A DNA stretch of 64,000 bases from Ciona savignyi (Eukaryota > Chordata > Ascidiacea > Phlebobranchia > Cionidae). The DNA lies in assembly GCA_000149265.1 (NCBI GenBank), contig CH003381.1, forward strand, positions 1,249,982-1,313,981. Reading direction: 5' to 3'. Below are positions 1 through 12,278 of this stretch, piece by piece. The notes under the pieces were generated by a model. It saw only the letters and a program-made list of their open reading frames with translations, was not told where the DNA came from and did not search any database. The stretch's first letter is position 1, and each line of letters starts with the position of its first letter. The translations under genes were made by a program, and so were the position numbers.

Positions 1-3000
1 AAAAACAATTCTTTGGTTGAACTAAACAAGCAAGAATTGTTAAAACATGGTTTAAACAAAGCAGTACAGGTAATTTGAGTATGTTGTTAAAATGATCTGA
101 TTTTTTGGAAATGATATGCTCTGCACACCACAATGTTTGCTTAGATTTTTTGCCAAACTGTGTTGAATTTTCCCATTTATAGTGGGTGAACTTGCCCAGG
201 TGAACTTGTCAGGTAACTTTTGACCTGCAACTGCAATTGATTAAGTATTCAGCAAGGGATAAGCACAGCCTTAAGCAGTATTGATGTTTATTCCAAAATA
301 AAAATTCGGTTTCAATTGGAAAACGACATAATAATACAGATTTTGATTTAACTAATTTGAAATTGTATTCTTATTGAGAAGAAAGTTGAGTTTTATGTGT
401 CATTTATAATTCAAAATTGAAGAAATAATGAAATTTTGTTTCTGAAAAAATAATAGAAATGCCATTCTATTTTTCTGAATCAACATGGAACAAAAAATGT
501 TCCAGTACTGGTCCAGATACCGACGGGTACCACTGCTTTAACCCAATTGATGTATTCTCCAGCTATTAGAAGCAACAGGGTTGGTGAATGGATTATCTCA
601 AGTGGTTCATGGTAGATGGACGTTGTTTCTACCAAGTGACAAAGCGTTTATGAAACTGCCGACTCATCGCATGCGGCAACTTAGTGTTGATGGGAAGGTA
701 GCTCAAGAATATGCCAAGTAAGCTGATTTTCGGACGTATTAGAATAATCTTAAGCATTTACATATTCTTTAGAACTTATTTTACTCCTGTTGCTTTATTT
801 TTTCAACAGATTCCACATGATAAGACAAAGTATGCTCGCACCAACTGATATCGTGCAAAGGATGCAACTTACTACCATGCAAGGCTCTGAGTAAGTTTTG
901 TTGTGATATTACTGCTAATATAGAGCACCATATGCAGCACCTGGACCCAAGGATCAACAGTAGGATAGCTGAGATTATAAATCAGTTTCTTAATTGTACC
1001 CTTTAGCAAACAATATAACTGACGATGGTTTCTAAAAACTGTCTAACCGATAACAAAAGTGTCAATAACAAAATTTAACAAAACAAAAGTGTTTAATGTT
1101 TAACCGATAACAAAAGTTTTTAATTAATCAAGAAATACATAAAGCACTTAAAAGTTGTAGTGATCAATCTAGGAACTTTTCAGTATGAGAATATTAAAAA
1201 AATTGAATTTAGTTGTATAACATTGTCATAATTTTGCCAGGTTACGCTTGGCTTGTTCGCTTGATAGGGTCGGTGAAATCAGAATAAATGATGACTCCAC
1301 AGTCATAGGCTACCGAGTGGTCACTTTTCGCTCCAGTGGGGGTGGGATGACTGCTTCTTCGTTGTATATTATCGATACGGTGAGAATCAAACTTAAACAT
1401 TTTTCAATTTGACTTCCGAGCACTGTGCATGTGTGTTTGTCCGGCCCGTTGGTCTAACGGTTAAGTGCGTCGCCTTTCAATCGAAAGGTTGCAGGTGTGA
1501 AACTGGTCGCTAGCTAGTCGGTTGTGTCCTTGGGCAAGGCACTTTACGGACATTGCCTGAACCCAGCGGATTAATGGGTTCTACCAAATTGAAGGAACGT
1601 GTCTATCATATACAACACACTACAATAGCTCCGGTAACTCGAAGATGGGCGCGAGGTAATCTGACGATTGCACGTGTGTTAACCTCCTAGGTTTTCCCAT
1701 TCATAAACATGAATATCCTATCTTATCATATGTCCTAAGAATTTCAGTTCGGTATAATTAAAAAAAAATTGTTTCTAGGTTCTGGAACCGCCATCGATAG
1801 GAGGTCATTGTGATATAATAACTAACCACACAATAGAAGGCACATGTTCATTTTGCTCACCGGGCCGCACTATGGGCTGCCCAAGTGGTATGGTCAAAAT
1901 AGCGGAAAAGAAAACTCAGTGTGTTTCTGTAAGTTGTATGTCGGAATCCTATTTCACATGGACTCCTATTTCACATCACATGGACTCCTATTTCACACAG
2001 ACTTCTATTTCAAACGGACTTCTATTTCACATGTACACCTATTTTACATGTACACCTATTTCACATGGACACCTATTTCACACCACATGGACACCTATTT
2101 CACACCACATGGACACCTATTTCACACCACATGGACACCTATTTCACATGGACACCTATTTCACATGGACACCTATTTCACACCACATGGACACCTATTT
2201 CACACCACATGGACACCTATTTCACATGGACACCTATTTCACATGGACACCTATTTCACACCACATGGACACCTATTTCACATGGACACCTATTTCACAC
2301 CACATGGACACCTATTTCACATGGACACCTATTTCACACCACATGGACACCTATTTCACATAGACACCTATTTCACACCACATGGACACCTATTTCACAT
2401 AGACACCTATTTCACACCACATGGACACCTATTTCACATAGACACCTATTTCACACCACATGGACACCTATTTCACATAGACACCTATTTCACACCACAT
2501 GGACACCTATTTCACATAGACACCTATTTCACACCACATGGACACCTATTTCACACCACATGGACACCTATTTCACATAGACACCTATTTCACACCACAT
2601 GGACACCTATTTCACATAGACACCTATTTCACACCACATGGACACCTATTTCACATGGACTCATATTTAACATCTAGCACATTGATTAGCGAAAACTTCT
2701 GTAGTTTCTTTGAATACATGTATTTGATAGGCAGCTAGTCTACAGTTGGATTTTTGCAGTTATTACAGTATATTTCATACCCAAGAAACGTTACCTCAAT
2801 GTTGCCTATTAGATCTGGATAATAAACACAACCTACTGTTGTAAACTGCACTGCTCGAACCAAGAACATTCATGATATAAAACCCCATGTTAAACCTCTT
2901 TAGTTCAAACTAATTTGAACTACAGCCACTTTACTTATGTAGAATAGTGATTTGTTTTTTTATCCATCTTAAGAAGTTCATATTTATATTGATTACATTT

Positions 3001-6000
3001 TTGACTAGATATCAGGTGACAATCAATATACAGTGGCGGGATGTGCCCCAGTTTGCGCGTATTACAACATAACTCAGAAATGCTGTGGTGGATATTATGG
3101 ATCTGATTGCCACCCATGCCCAGGTATCTTACTCAGTGTTAATCTAATATGAATGATGCATTTATGATCGATGCTTTAAAATCATATAGTGCAATTATAT
3201 TAGGTCGGCATGTGAAAGAGATTCTTTAATAAATGGATTGCATTTTTCTGCACTCAGCCATATATTTCATATATTTGGTATTAATTTTCTTAACAAGACT
3301 GTAAAAGCGTGTTTTAAATTGGTTCTGAATTTCATGTTGGTGTATTAGTTACCAGGGGTGCAAAATCACTTTCTTTATGCCTGATGCAAAAATGATACAT
3401 AGGTGGAGCCGACAACACATGCAGCAGGAATGGGGTGTGTAGTGATGGAATTGATGGGTCAGGGAAATGCACCTGCAACCCTGGCTTCCATGGTTATGCT
3501 TGCGAGTTGTGCGAAACCGGACGGTAAAGTTGAATATTGCATTTTAGGATAGGATATTCATGTTTATCCCTGTGAATGGGAAAATCAATTGGGTTAACCC
3601 ACAGGCAATCTTCATATCACTTTGCGCCCATCGTCGGGTTACGAGAGCGATTGCAGTGTGTTGTATATGATTCACATGTTCCTTTAATTTAGTAGAACCC
3701 TTTAACCCGCTGGGTTCAGGTAATGTCCGATAAAAGGACACAACAGACTAGCTAGCGACCACTTTCTAACCTGCAACCCTTCTGCTGAAAAGCGACGCAC
3801 TAGCCCAACAGACTAATCGCTTGGACTTTTGCCTGAATTGGTGTATTTCCCTTAAATCCCTAAATGTTATGCTTATTTTTAATATCCACAAAAATGCTAA
3901 ACATTACTACAACATTAAAGGATTTGAGTTGAAAGATAACGGCTAACCCTGTTGTAGTAGTAGAATTTAACAATTCTTATTCATTCCACATTTATTAATC
4001 AGACACTGGCCCTTTTTAGGCATCAGTAAGCATCCTGAAAGAATTTAATGTAATTTACATAATGTGATCCAGGTATGGTCGTAAATGTCTGCCATGTGAA
4101 TGCACCGTGAATGGGATATGCAATGAGGGCATCAACGCAGATGGGTCATGTATATGTGATGTGGGTTATACTGGAATCATCTGTGACCAGGTTCTTTCTG
4201 CTTTAAACTTTAAGATTCTTTTACTAAATAAAAACTTTATTAAAAGTATTAATTGAAATACTCAGATTCACTTTGCTCAGATTCAAATAAAGGATATTTT
4301 AATGTATATATCAATATTAAGGCAAATTTTTAATAATGCTAGCATTTATTTCAATTTCGCAGTATATTATTTGATTGTAAGATATTGTTAAGATGTTCAT
4401 GTTTGTTTATTGCATAAAGTACTTTTTATTTGTAATATTTTTTGTAATACCACATTCCATGAGTGGTTTTTGTCTTTTAAATCATAACAAACATCAAAAT
4501 ATAATATAGGATATTCATTTATTTTTTCCCCCGTGAATGGGAAAACCAAGTGGGTTAACACATGAGCAATCGTCAGATCACCTCTCACCCACTGTCGGGT
4601 GACCGGAGCTATTGCAGTGTGTTATGTATAATACACGTGTTCCTTTAATTTGGTAGAACCCATTAATTCGCTGGGTTATGCAATGCTTGGAAGAAACTGT
4701 GCAATTCATGTTTGTTCTTAATTGTAAAATATTATATATATGTACATACTATTTTTTTAATATAAAACAACAGAACTACTTACCTTTGATGTAAACTGAA
4801 ATTTTACTTGTTTTCAACTGCAAACTAAACTTCTTACTCATTCCACAGAGGTCTCTTGACCCAGCAAATTGCAATCACACTTGTGTTCAAAACGCTGTGT
4901 GCATAGAAGGCCCCCAATGTATGTGTAACCCGGGGTATATTGGGACTGGGGATTATGATTGCAAGCTACCGGACCTGTGCAAGACAACACCCAACGGAGG
5001 CTGCTCACCCCACGCATCTTGCACGCAGAATCTACTTAAAGTCACCTGTACCTGCAACTTTCCATATGTCGGTATGTTGATGTGGGTGATACTTCACATT
5101 GATGTAATCAGATAATTGTTTGTTGTAAACCTCTAATTGCTGAATGTGCTAGCCAGAGTAATAAACAGAATTTTATTCTAAATTTATCAAACTATATAAA
5201 ACTGGTATAATATACATGATGGTATAGCGAATATATTGCAAAACAAATAATTTAACTAATACATTATGTAACCAACACAAAAATTGAAACTTATTTATGT
5301 CTCCCATGGTCGGTTCCTGGTGTTATAAGCCATATACATGTATTCAATCAGGTATTGTTCATGCACTTGGGAGTGACCAAGGTCCTGACATTGTTGAATG
5401 ATTATGAGTGGATTTAAAGATTTCAAATTTTTTAACATTTTGAAGAAAATAACCCCAAATACCTAATATATAAATTAATATAAAATAATTTTAAAAAAGT
5501 AGTAAATCTTTATTGTTTTATAATGGCTGATAAACACACATGAATAGCAAGATTTAGGAATTAATAATATTTTTAAATAAAAAATTGTTCGCAGGGGATG
5601 GTTACATATGCGAGGGATACGACCCTTGCACTGACTCTTCACGTCAGATGTGTCATTTCCACGCTCGATGCACTTACATCGGTCCCAACATCACTCGCTG
5701 CAATTGCTACAATGGATTCATCGGCGACGGTATCAACCAATGTGTTCCTGAGGTCGAAGCTAAGACTTGCGCAATAGAGAACGGTGGTTGCTCCTCGCGG
5801 GCAGATTGTAGGATGGTGAGCAACTTGGTGCAGTGCAATTGCAGGGATTTGTACGTAGGTAAGTCGAATGTAGCATTATCATCTTTTTTTAATTCGTTTT
5901 TATGTTTCTTGTTTTTGGCACTCAGTTATTTAGAGCAGTGGTTTTAAACTCATTCTGAAACGACTCCAATTTACATAAAACTTGAAATAAATATTTAATA

Positions 6001-9000
6001 ACTTATTTTTATGGGAAATGTGGTTCACTAATTTATTTCACACAAGTGAAGGTATTTACTGTCAAAGCGTTAGAATCGTTGTATGATATTTTTCAAACAC
6101 TAACATATGTTATGTCTAACTCTAATTAATATCAATGCTTAGTTTGCAGTACATATATTAATCTTACAGTAACTGACGAAACATTATCGTTACTGACGAA
6201 ACACATTCTGGTCGGCTTTTAAAAACAAAAAGTTTAAAAATAATAAAAACAACTATCTGGTTGATGTTTATATATGCCATTAAGTTGCATCCAAAAAGTT
6301 GTTAAGTCAAAATCAGAAGCTAAGGAGGCCGATACTTGGTCAAGGCACTCAGCATACATTGCCTAAACCAATTGAATTTATTGGTTTACCTGAAATAATC
6401 GATATGTCTTAATCATATTTAATATACTGCAATATCTCCAGTTACCCAAATAAGCATGGGCTAATGTGGTGAGTGTTCCTGGGATAATGCCCCCTTGTTT
6501 TCAAAATAAATGATAATTTATTCTATCCTTTCAAACAAGAAGGACCTAAATATTTGCAGCACAGATAATTATATCCACTGCAATAGCTCCGGTAACCCGA
6601 CGGTGGACGCGAGGTTATCTGACCATTGTCCGTGTGTTAACCCCCTTGGTTTTCCCGCTCACAGGGATAAACATGAATATCCTATCCTATTCTATTCAAG
6701 CTTTGGATTTTATAATCTTTGCATGTTACAGGGGACGGATACGTTTGCAATGGAAACACATATGATATTATTCGACAACGTGATTATGAAATGGTTAAGT
6801 TTTACAAATCGGTAAGTGCCTTTGGTGAATTATTTTTAAACAAGTAGAAACAATGTTGACTTTATATTGCTTGGAAGTAAGGATGCACAATATAGATTTG
6901 CGAATCTTTAAAATTTAAATCTCAAATTTCGATTCTTTACAAGCAATTTGATAAGAATAGTAAGGGTTTGAAAAAAAAAGTAAAATCACGGCTGCGATCC
7001 ATCGCGCGACAAAAATCATTATGCCGATTATGCAAACGTTAGCGCAGCGGTTTTGCAAGTGTTAATAATCATGATAAGCAACTTTCGCACTTGAAGTAAA
7101 TTTCGTAATTATCATATCTTGTACATCCCTACTTGCAAGTGAAATAACTTGTGCCCACAGTTTTCCTAGTCCCATGCTTTTGTTGTGACGTTGTTGTGTT
7201 TATCATGTTATACAACACAGCAGATGCTTTTGCATCAACATATTTACGACAATTTCATTATTTTATGTCTAAAAATAGCCAAAACAAACAGTTTTACAGA
7301 ACATAAGATAGCCTGTATTATCTAACACACAAATGTTATTCAATGATAATTATAATTTTAACACCTGTGCATAGCTTCTTGCTATTAGTGTGTGTTTAAG
7401 GCATAGCTTATAGAACAAAACCTACATTTTTGCACTAGCCTTAAATCCATGAAATTAAGCCTAAGCTAGAAACAAAAAAGGCTGTTTGCATGAGTCATCT
7501 TTATAATTCACCCAACAGTAACCATAAATAAATTCTTCAATACAAGTTCCTCTTTTATAAGAATACAAATAAACCGTCATTTCACTTCACCAGGTTGCCC
7601 GAAAAAGCTTACGAACCAGGCATAAGCTACTGAATGCCAAGAACCTCACAGTATTTGTGCCTCTGGACAGTTCCTATGGATATAAACGAATCCGAGCAAA
7701 AACGTTCAACAGATACATAGTCTCAAGTTGGTAAACCTATATAATCTTTACAAATAATGAAAGAGCTATGTATCATCCTGAAAGAGTTGAAAAACAAAAT
7801 GCAGTATTGTGTAGTGCCACAGATGTTGCTTTTATCCTGTTTAAAAAGTAATACTGTGCTGTTAACCACTGTCAACTTTCTGCAAATAGAAAAGAGCATT
7901 AGTATCCACTTGTATTAATGCTCCTTGCTGTTCCCATTCACGGGGATAACCATAAATATCCTATTCCATCATTTAATTTTTTGTTTGGCTACAAATCTTA
8001 ACAAACAGTGTTGGTAAATTGTGCTTGGCTTTACTCCACAAATCTTTAGCTGAATGTTTAAAAAAATTAGGCTAACAAGTACCTGTGGTTAATATTATGC
8101 GAGTATGTAATCAAGGCGCTAATGACAAGTGTCAGAACACGCCAAACAAACGAGATTGTAAAATGCTGAAAAACAAAACATAATAAAATAGTTTTTACTA
8201 GATATTACCCCCACCCTGCCAACATCAAATTTCCTACCAGACCATGTGTACACAATGGAAGATTTGAGAAATATCAACACGATAGTGATGGATTCACGTG
8301 ATGTCCTTCCAGTACAAACTACCTCAGAAGGATCGGTTTATATCAATGGGGTACAAATTGTGGCAGAAGATATACTTGCAACCAACGGGATAGTTCATCG
8401 AATCTTGGGCACTATTCCATATAAAATTTCCCCCCTGACCACAACACAAGCATGTAAGAGTTTGTCATATATTTCTTTACATCTTTATTATCCGGTGGAA
8501 AGCTCCGCGTCACCAGACAATGTATGGTTACGTAGCAGAAGAGTAACCTATTTTGAATAACTTGAGATGTAGATGCAATGTGATTTGTGTGGTACGTATA
8601 TAGGATATTCATGTTTATCCCCGTAAATGGAAAACCAAGGGGCTTAACACACGGGCAATCGTCAGATAACCTCGCACCCACCGTTGGGTTACCGGATCTA
8701 TATTGCAGTATGTTGTATATGATAGCAACGTTCCTTCAATTTGGTAGATGCCATTAATCCGCTGGGCTCAGGCAATGTCCATAAAGTGCCTTGCCCAAGG
8801 ACACAATCGACAAGCTAGCGACCAGTTTCACACCTGCAACCTTTCAATTGAAAGGCGACGCATTCAACCGCCAGACTAACCGACCGATACTGGAATGTCG
8901 GGTCAGTGGTAACATACGTTGTGCCACACATTGGTGGATTAATACGTTGAGCAATAACTGAACCAATGATGTGTTCCACATGCGATGACTGATATAATCT

Positions 9001-10166
9001 AAGAGTAAACACAATCATCTGTCTTATACTTGTGTTTCAACTCTCCCTGTGGTAGTATCAATTCTCTTAACGGTAATATCAGCCAAATTTAATTTCTTTT
9101 TGTTTTTTATATATAACCCCAATAGATTTTGGTTATAAAGAGTGTTATTTTAAATATTCCAAGATCATGTCTACATAGATTCAGTATGAGGAGTGGTTAT
9201 AAAAATACTTTTTCCCAGATTAAATGGCCCAAATGCAATTTTAATATCTTTTTTATCCTGTGTCTCACCAACCAAATATTTCTAGACTCCGTATCCTCAC
9301 ACAAGTCGATAACCAGCTCTACCATCAAGTACCCGCCTCAAGTTAGTATGGCACCCAACTCAACAGTGTCGGTCACAAAGCCTCACATCCAACCTCTTCC
9401 CACCCACACTTCCTCAAGCAAAGGGGCGAAAGTGGGCACTGCAGTTGGGATAGTATGTCTTCTCCTTATTGTGGTGATGGTTTTGTATTGGAAACAAAGA
9501 AATTCTAGTTTTATCTTCAGGCCATTATCAGTGAGTCTTTTTCTTTTTTTCCGTGAATAAATAATTTTATTCGAATAACGTTAAGAAAACCCTGACAGAA
9601 TGGATAGAAAAGGATAGGATAATCATGTTTATCCCCGTGGATGGGAAAACCTAGGGGGTTAACACACGAGAAATCGTCAGATCACCTCGCGCCCACCGTT
9701 CGGAACTATTGCAGTGCTGTTGTGTACTGGTAGACACGTTCCTTCAATTTGGTAGAACCCATTAATTCATCATGGGTTCAGGCAATGTCCGTTAAATGGC
9801 TCGCCCAAGGACACAACTGACTCGCTAGCGACTAGTTTTGAACCTACAACCTTTCGGTTGAAAGGCGTCGCACTAAACCGCCAGACTAACCGGACGGGTT
9901 AAGAATGTTCGCGGCGGGTTCTTAAAAGAGCCAATTTCACGTTTAAATAATATTTCCAGGAAAGGTCCAACTTAACCACCCGTCATGATGAAATAAGCGA
10001 AGAATTTCCTGAAGTGGCTGGCCTTAACAACCCAGCTTATGACTCAACCGCGTTCAGCGAAACTTACAGCTCGGAACCTGCCGACATTGTTACTAAATTC
10101 CCAACTTCAGGACCGCTGGATGGCGACCAAGAGCAGCAGGCTCTGATGGATTTTAGAGAGAATTAA
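1..10166 (+). CDS. Stabilin-like scavenger receptor, C-terminal part (5' end outside window)
   Basis: Probable type I endocytic receptor of the stabilin family (known members clear hyaluronan, modified lipoproteins and other ligands). Exons read by splice signal and phase: 1-69, 563-717, 810-890, 1241-1379, 1779-1928, 3009-3123, 3403-3523, 4073-4190, 4849-5071, 5595-5858, 6732-6811, 7594-7726 or 7730, 8202-8453, 9286-9530, 9960-10166. They encode a FAS1 domain (TLFLPSDKAF), a cysteine-rich linker (GCAPVCAYYNITQKCC), about six EGF-like modules (CTCNPGFHGYAC, CDVGYTGIICD), a second FAS1 domain (NLTVFVPLD ... NGVQIVAEDI), one membrane helix (VGTAVGIVCLLLIVVMVLYW) and a short tail with NPAY, an endocytic NPxY-type signal. 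The stop is TAA at 10164-10166. No Link domain lies between the EGF cluster and the last FAS1, unlike vertebrate stabilins. The junction between exons at 7.7 and 8.2 kb is uncertain: the stronger donor (7731) is out of phase with the next open frame, and a weaker one (7727) fits. Confidence 0.85.
1440..1728 (+). mobile_element. SINE A, full length
   Basis: Reference copy of family A. Head CCGGCCCGTTGGTCTAACGG (A box TGGTCTAACGG) with GTTGCAGGTGTGAAACT in the B-box place (GTTCGAAACT in the copy at 12734). The body has GGCAAGGCACTT, ACCCAGCGGATTAATGGGTT and CTCCGGTAAC; the tail is GATAAACATGAATATCCTAT repeats. The tail ends about 50 bp before the exon at 1779. Confidence 0.9.
1948..2667. repeat. 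Minisatellite with 17+22 bp alternating units (39-bp higher-order unit)
   Basis: About 720 bp of tandem repeats in the stabilin-like intron, starting about 20 bp after the donor at 1929. The basic unit is CACATGGACACCTATTT (17 bp), alternating with a 22-bp version that has an extra CACAC. In the right half the array settles into a regular 39-bp dimer in which the 17-bp unit reads CATAGAC instead of CATGGAC. Because 39 is a multiple of three, long open frames run through it; they are His/Tyr/Thr-rich and are treated as chance products of the repeat. Confidence 0.95.
3545..3825 (-). mobile_element. SINE A, full length, antisense
   Basis: Tail (GGATAGGATATTCATG) starts 22 bp after the exon ending at 3523; body and head follow to the right. 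Confidence 0.9.
4507..4685 (-). mobile_element. SINE A, head missing
   Basis: Tail and body (TAGGATATTCATTTATT ... AACCCATTAATTCGCTGGGT) present; the tRNA-like head is lost. Confidence 0.85.
6336..6700 (+). mobile_element. SINE A, broken copy
   Basis: A middle fragment at 6336-6400 and the 3' half at 6577-6700 (CTCCGGTAACCCGACGGTGG ... GAATATCCTATCC), separated by unrelated sequence. The tail ends 32 bp before the stabilin-like exon at 6732. Confidence 0.75.
6878..7131. mobile_element. Short non-autonomous hAT-type transposon
   Basis: About 254 bp in a stabilin-like intron. The left end reads TAAGGATGCAC and the right end, reverse complemented, reads TAGGGATGTAC (9 of 11 matching). The 8-bp flanks are CTTGGAAG and CTTGCAAG (7 of 8 matching), as expected for an 8-bp hAT duplication. 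TAGGGATG-type ends are common in hAT elements. There is no transposase frame inside. Superfamily assignment is inferred from the ends and flank length. Confidence 0.65.
8602..8888 (-). mobile_element. SINE A, full length, antisense
   Basis: Tail at 8602, A-box end near 8885; in the stabilin-like intron after the exon ending at 8453. Confidence 0.9.
9611..9897 (-). mobile_element. SINE A, full length, antisense
   Basis: Lies in the last stabilin-like intron, tail 81 bp after the membrane-helix exon and head 63 bp before the tail-encoding exon. Confidence 0.9.
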
Positions 10167-10237
10167 AAGCAGATACGTGATCATTTATAGTTGGGGCCCA
10201 ATGCTTGAATTCTTTGTTGCAATATTAATTTTTTTTT

Positions 10238-10243
10238 AATAAA
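10238..10243 (+). terminator. Polyadenylation signal of the stabilin-like gene
   Basis: A canonical AATAAA lies 72 bases after the stop codon, in a T/A-rich stretch. It would give a 3' UTR of about 100 bases. Confidence 0.7.
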
Positions 10244-11890
10244 TTGGTAAAAATTAGATTTTAATATACACACCTTTTCTTTTTGTTTCATTTTATTTGA
10301 AACGTTTCATTATTATTGTTATTATACATTTCCTTTCATACACATCTCATATTTTTGAATGAAGATGTTCATCTTAAGCAAACTATCACCTAAAATGCAG
10401 TCTGTAAGCTGCCGCTCTACGATAATACGACGTTTTCTGTTAAATATATATCATAACGCCAAATTTTCAATCTTCTTGTAAACTTATTTATTTCACAAAA
10501 ATAGGTTTTATATATTTTGTTGTTGTATAATATTTTACCTACCACCCTATATATTAGCGAGTCGAATATATTTCATCTTTAATAAAACTCTTGTGTACCA
10601 AGCGAAGAAAAGTAGCTGTTCTTACAGGTCAACGTTACAGCAGAAACAAAAACACGGTGTATAGTGGTAGCTTGGAATACGTAATTTTAAGTAGATGTGC
10701 CCGGCGTGGTTATCATTCAACCACACACGCGAGTATGGGATAATACAATTCTAATGCCAGATCATGTTGACTAATGGTTGTAATTGCCGCGTTCATTTTA
10801 TTTGTAGTATAGATCACCATGACTTGGTATAACAACGCATTGATAAAGTGACAGATGCGTATCCTATGATTAGATGCTTTGGAGTTATATAGATGCTCAC
10901 TGACTATGACTGAAGAGTTTCCAGGAGATAGTTGTTACTGCACGTCATATATAGGCGATGATTTAGATGGTCGACTAAACCAGGTATATAGCACGGCGGT
11001 TATCAAATTATATAGGCATTTCTAAATACACTTGGGCTAATAATTGAGTGTATCCAAGTTAGTAGGCGCTAGTGGATAGGTTATTGATGGTCTAAAGGTT
11101 AATTAGACTCTAAACCGCAATGTTAAAGAATAATAGATATAGGCTATAATACTTATTGGTGATTTATGTTTCTTGATTCTTATTATTTCATATAATTCAA
11201 AAATAACAACGAGACCATAAAATAAACACAATAATTGTTTGTATCGAGCTGTTTTAAAACAGACCAGGATTTATAGCTATATGCTCAAATGAAATGTATA
11301 TGATTAAGTCTAGCTGACTGTTGGATATAAGTTTTCCCGTGACTGGCTAACCTGGTCAAGTAACTCAGTGGTCGAGTATACTAGGAAACAGTTATTAACC
11401 TACGCGTGGCAGGTTTTAACGTCATTGGGATGGACATGGGTAGCTTCAAATATCATAACATTCTTTTCTATTTTACATTTCCAGATGTTATTATGATAAT
11501 TAGTGATGTCACTCTTAATGTAGAACACACCACAATCAAAGTACAGTTACATTGCGTTATAATTCCACGCATCAAGCACTATATACTAAAGGTAGGGAGG
11601 GCATCATCAGTGTGAAAGTTTATACTACAGCATTCGCTATTTTGTATTTCGATTGTATAAGAAAAGGTGTGAATCATCTATATTTTCAAAGGATCTTTTT
11701 ATATAGTCCCCACATGTGGACGTATTACCCGAAAGGTGGGCAATTAACCACGCTAGTAAAATGCTGTGGTGTGATAATTCACTTAGAATGAGTGAGTCAA
11801 CTTTTAAATAATAAGTCACACCCCATCGCTAGATATAGGGTTTGATCTATGCTAGCGCTAAACTTATTCTCAGTTTCGAAACTTAATTTA
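10244..11890. other. Intergenic or intronic DNA with no firm gene
   Basis: No exon could be supported. A short start-to-donor frame at 10906-10983 (MTEEFPGDSCYCTSYIGDDL...) and an acceptor-to-donor block at 11471-11592 have exon-like borders. Their phases do not join each other or the membrane-protein exon at 12279, so they are not called as genes. Confidence 0.5.
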
Positions 11891-12260
11891 TCATTTTTTA
11901 CCGAGCCAATTTTCGAATTTAAGATGGGTCCGCCACTCGGACCGTTTTTGTATAGGAGTATATGTATCGGTCGCTTTGATCATTACCGTTTTTGTGTCCA
12001 AGTTATATTTTACCGGCTTTAGTTTCAAACCCATGGGGAGATAGTTGCTAAGACATTTTTTTGTATGCAAGTCTGTATATGTATCGGTCGCGTTTACCAA
12101 TCGACCACACGACCGTACGAGTCCAAGTTATTTTTTAACCGAGCCAAGTTTCGAATCCATGATGAGCTAGTCACTAGGACCGTTTTTTTGGTATAAGAGT
12201 CGGTTTATGTATCGGTCGCGTTAACCATTTGGCCACACGACCGTACGAGTCCAAGTTATT
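11891..12260 (-). mobile_element. Family B SINE, three tandem units
   Basis: Three head-to-tail units of about 120 bp. Read on the minus strand each begins with a tRNA-like stretch, GTGTGGCCAAATGGTTAACG, that closely resembles the A-box region of tRNA-Ser or tRNA-Leu (GTGGCCGAGTGGTTAAGGC in many genomes), followed by GGATTCGAAACTTGGC, which fits a B box. The spacing between the boxes is longer than in a tRNA gene and the anticodon arm does not fold, so this is a tRNA-derived SINE rather than a working tRNA gene. Other copies lie at 27108, 43549 and 50401. Confidence 0.7.
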
Positions 12261-12278
12261 AAAACAACTGTTCCACAG

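Noticed and set aside
1440-1510. Functional tRNA gene at the head of family A SINEs
   Set aside because: A-box and B-box-like stretches are present, but no paired acceptor or anticodon stem could be drawn, and the same head recurs in about 25 copies.
1844-2677. 277-codon open frame with a His/Tyr/Thr repeat
   Set aside because: It is the minisatellite read through; stop-free because the units rarely contain stops. No start context or conserved domain.
6930-7131. GC-rich patch GCGATCCATCGCGCGAC as a regulatory island
   Set aside because: It is internal to the small hAT element.
10906-10983. Possible first exon (MTEEFPGDSCYC...)
   Set aside because: It has an ATG and a donor, but its phase fits none of the downstream acceptors, including 12279.
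11471-11592. Possible exon encoding DVTLNVEHTTIKVQLHCVII
   Set aside because: Good acceptor and donor but no phase-compatible neighbours; left unannotated.
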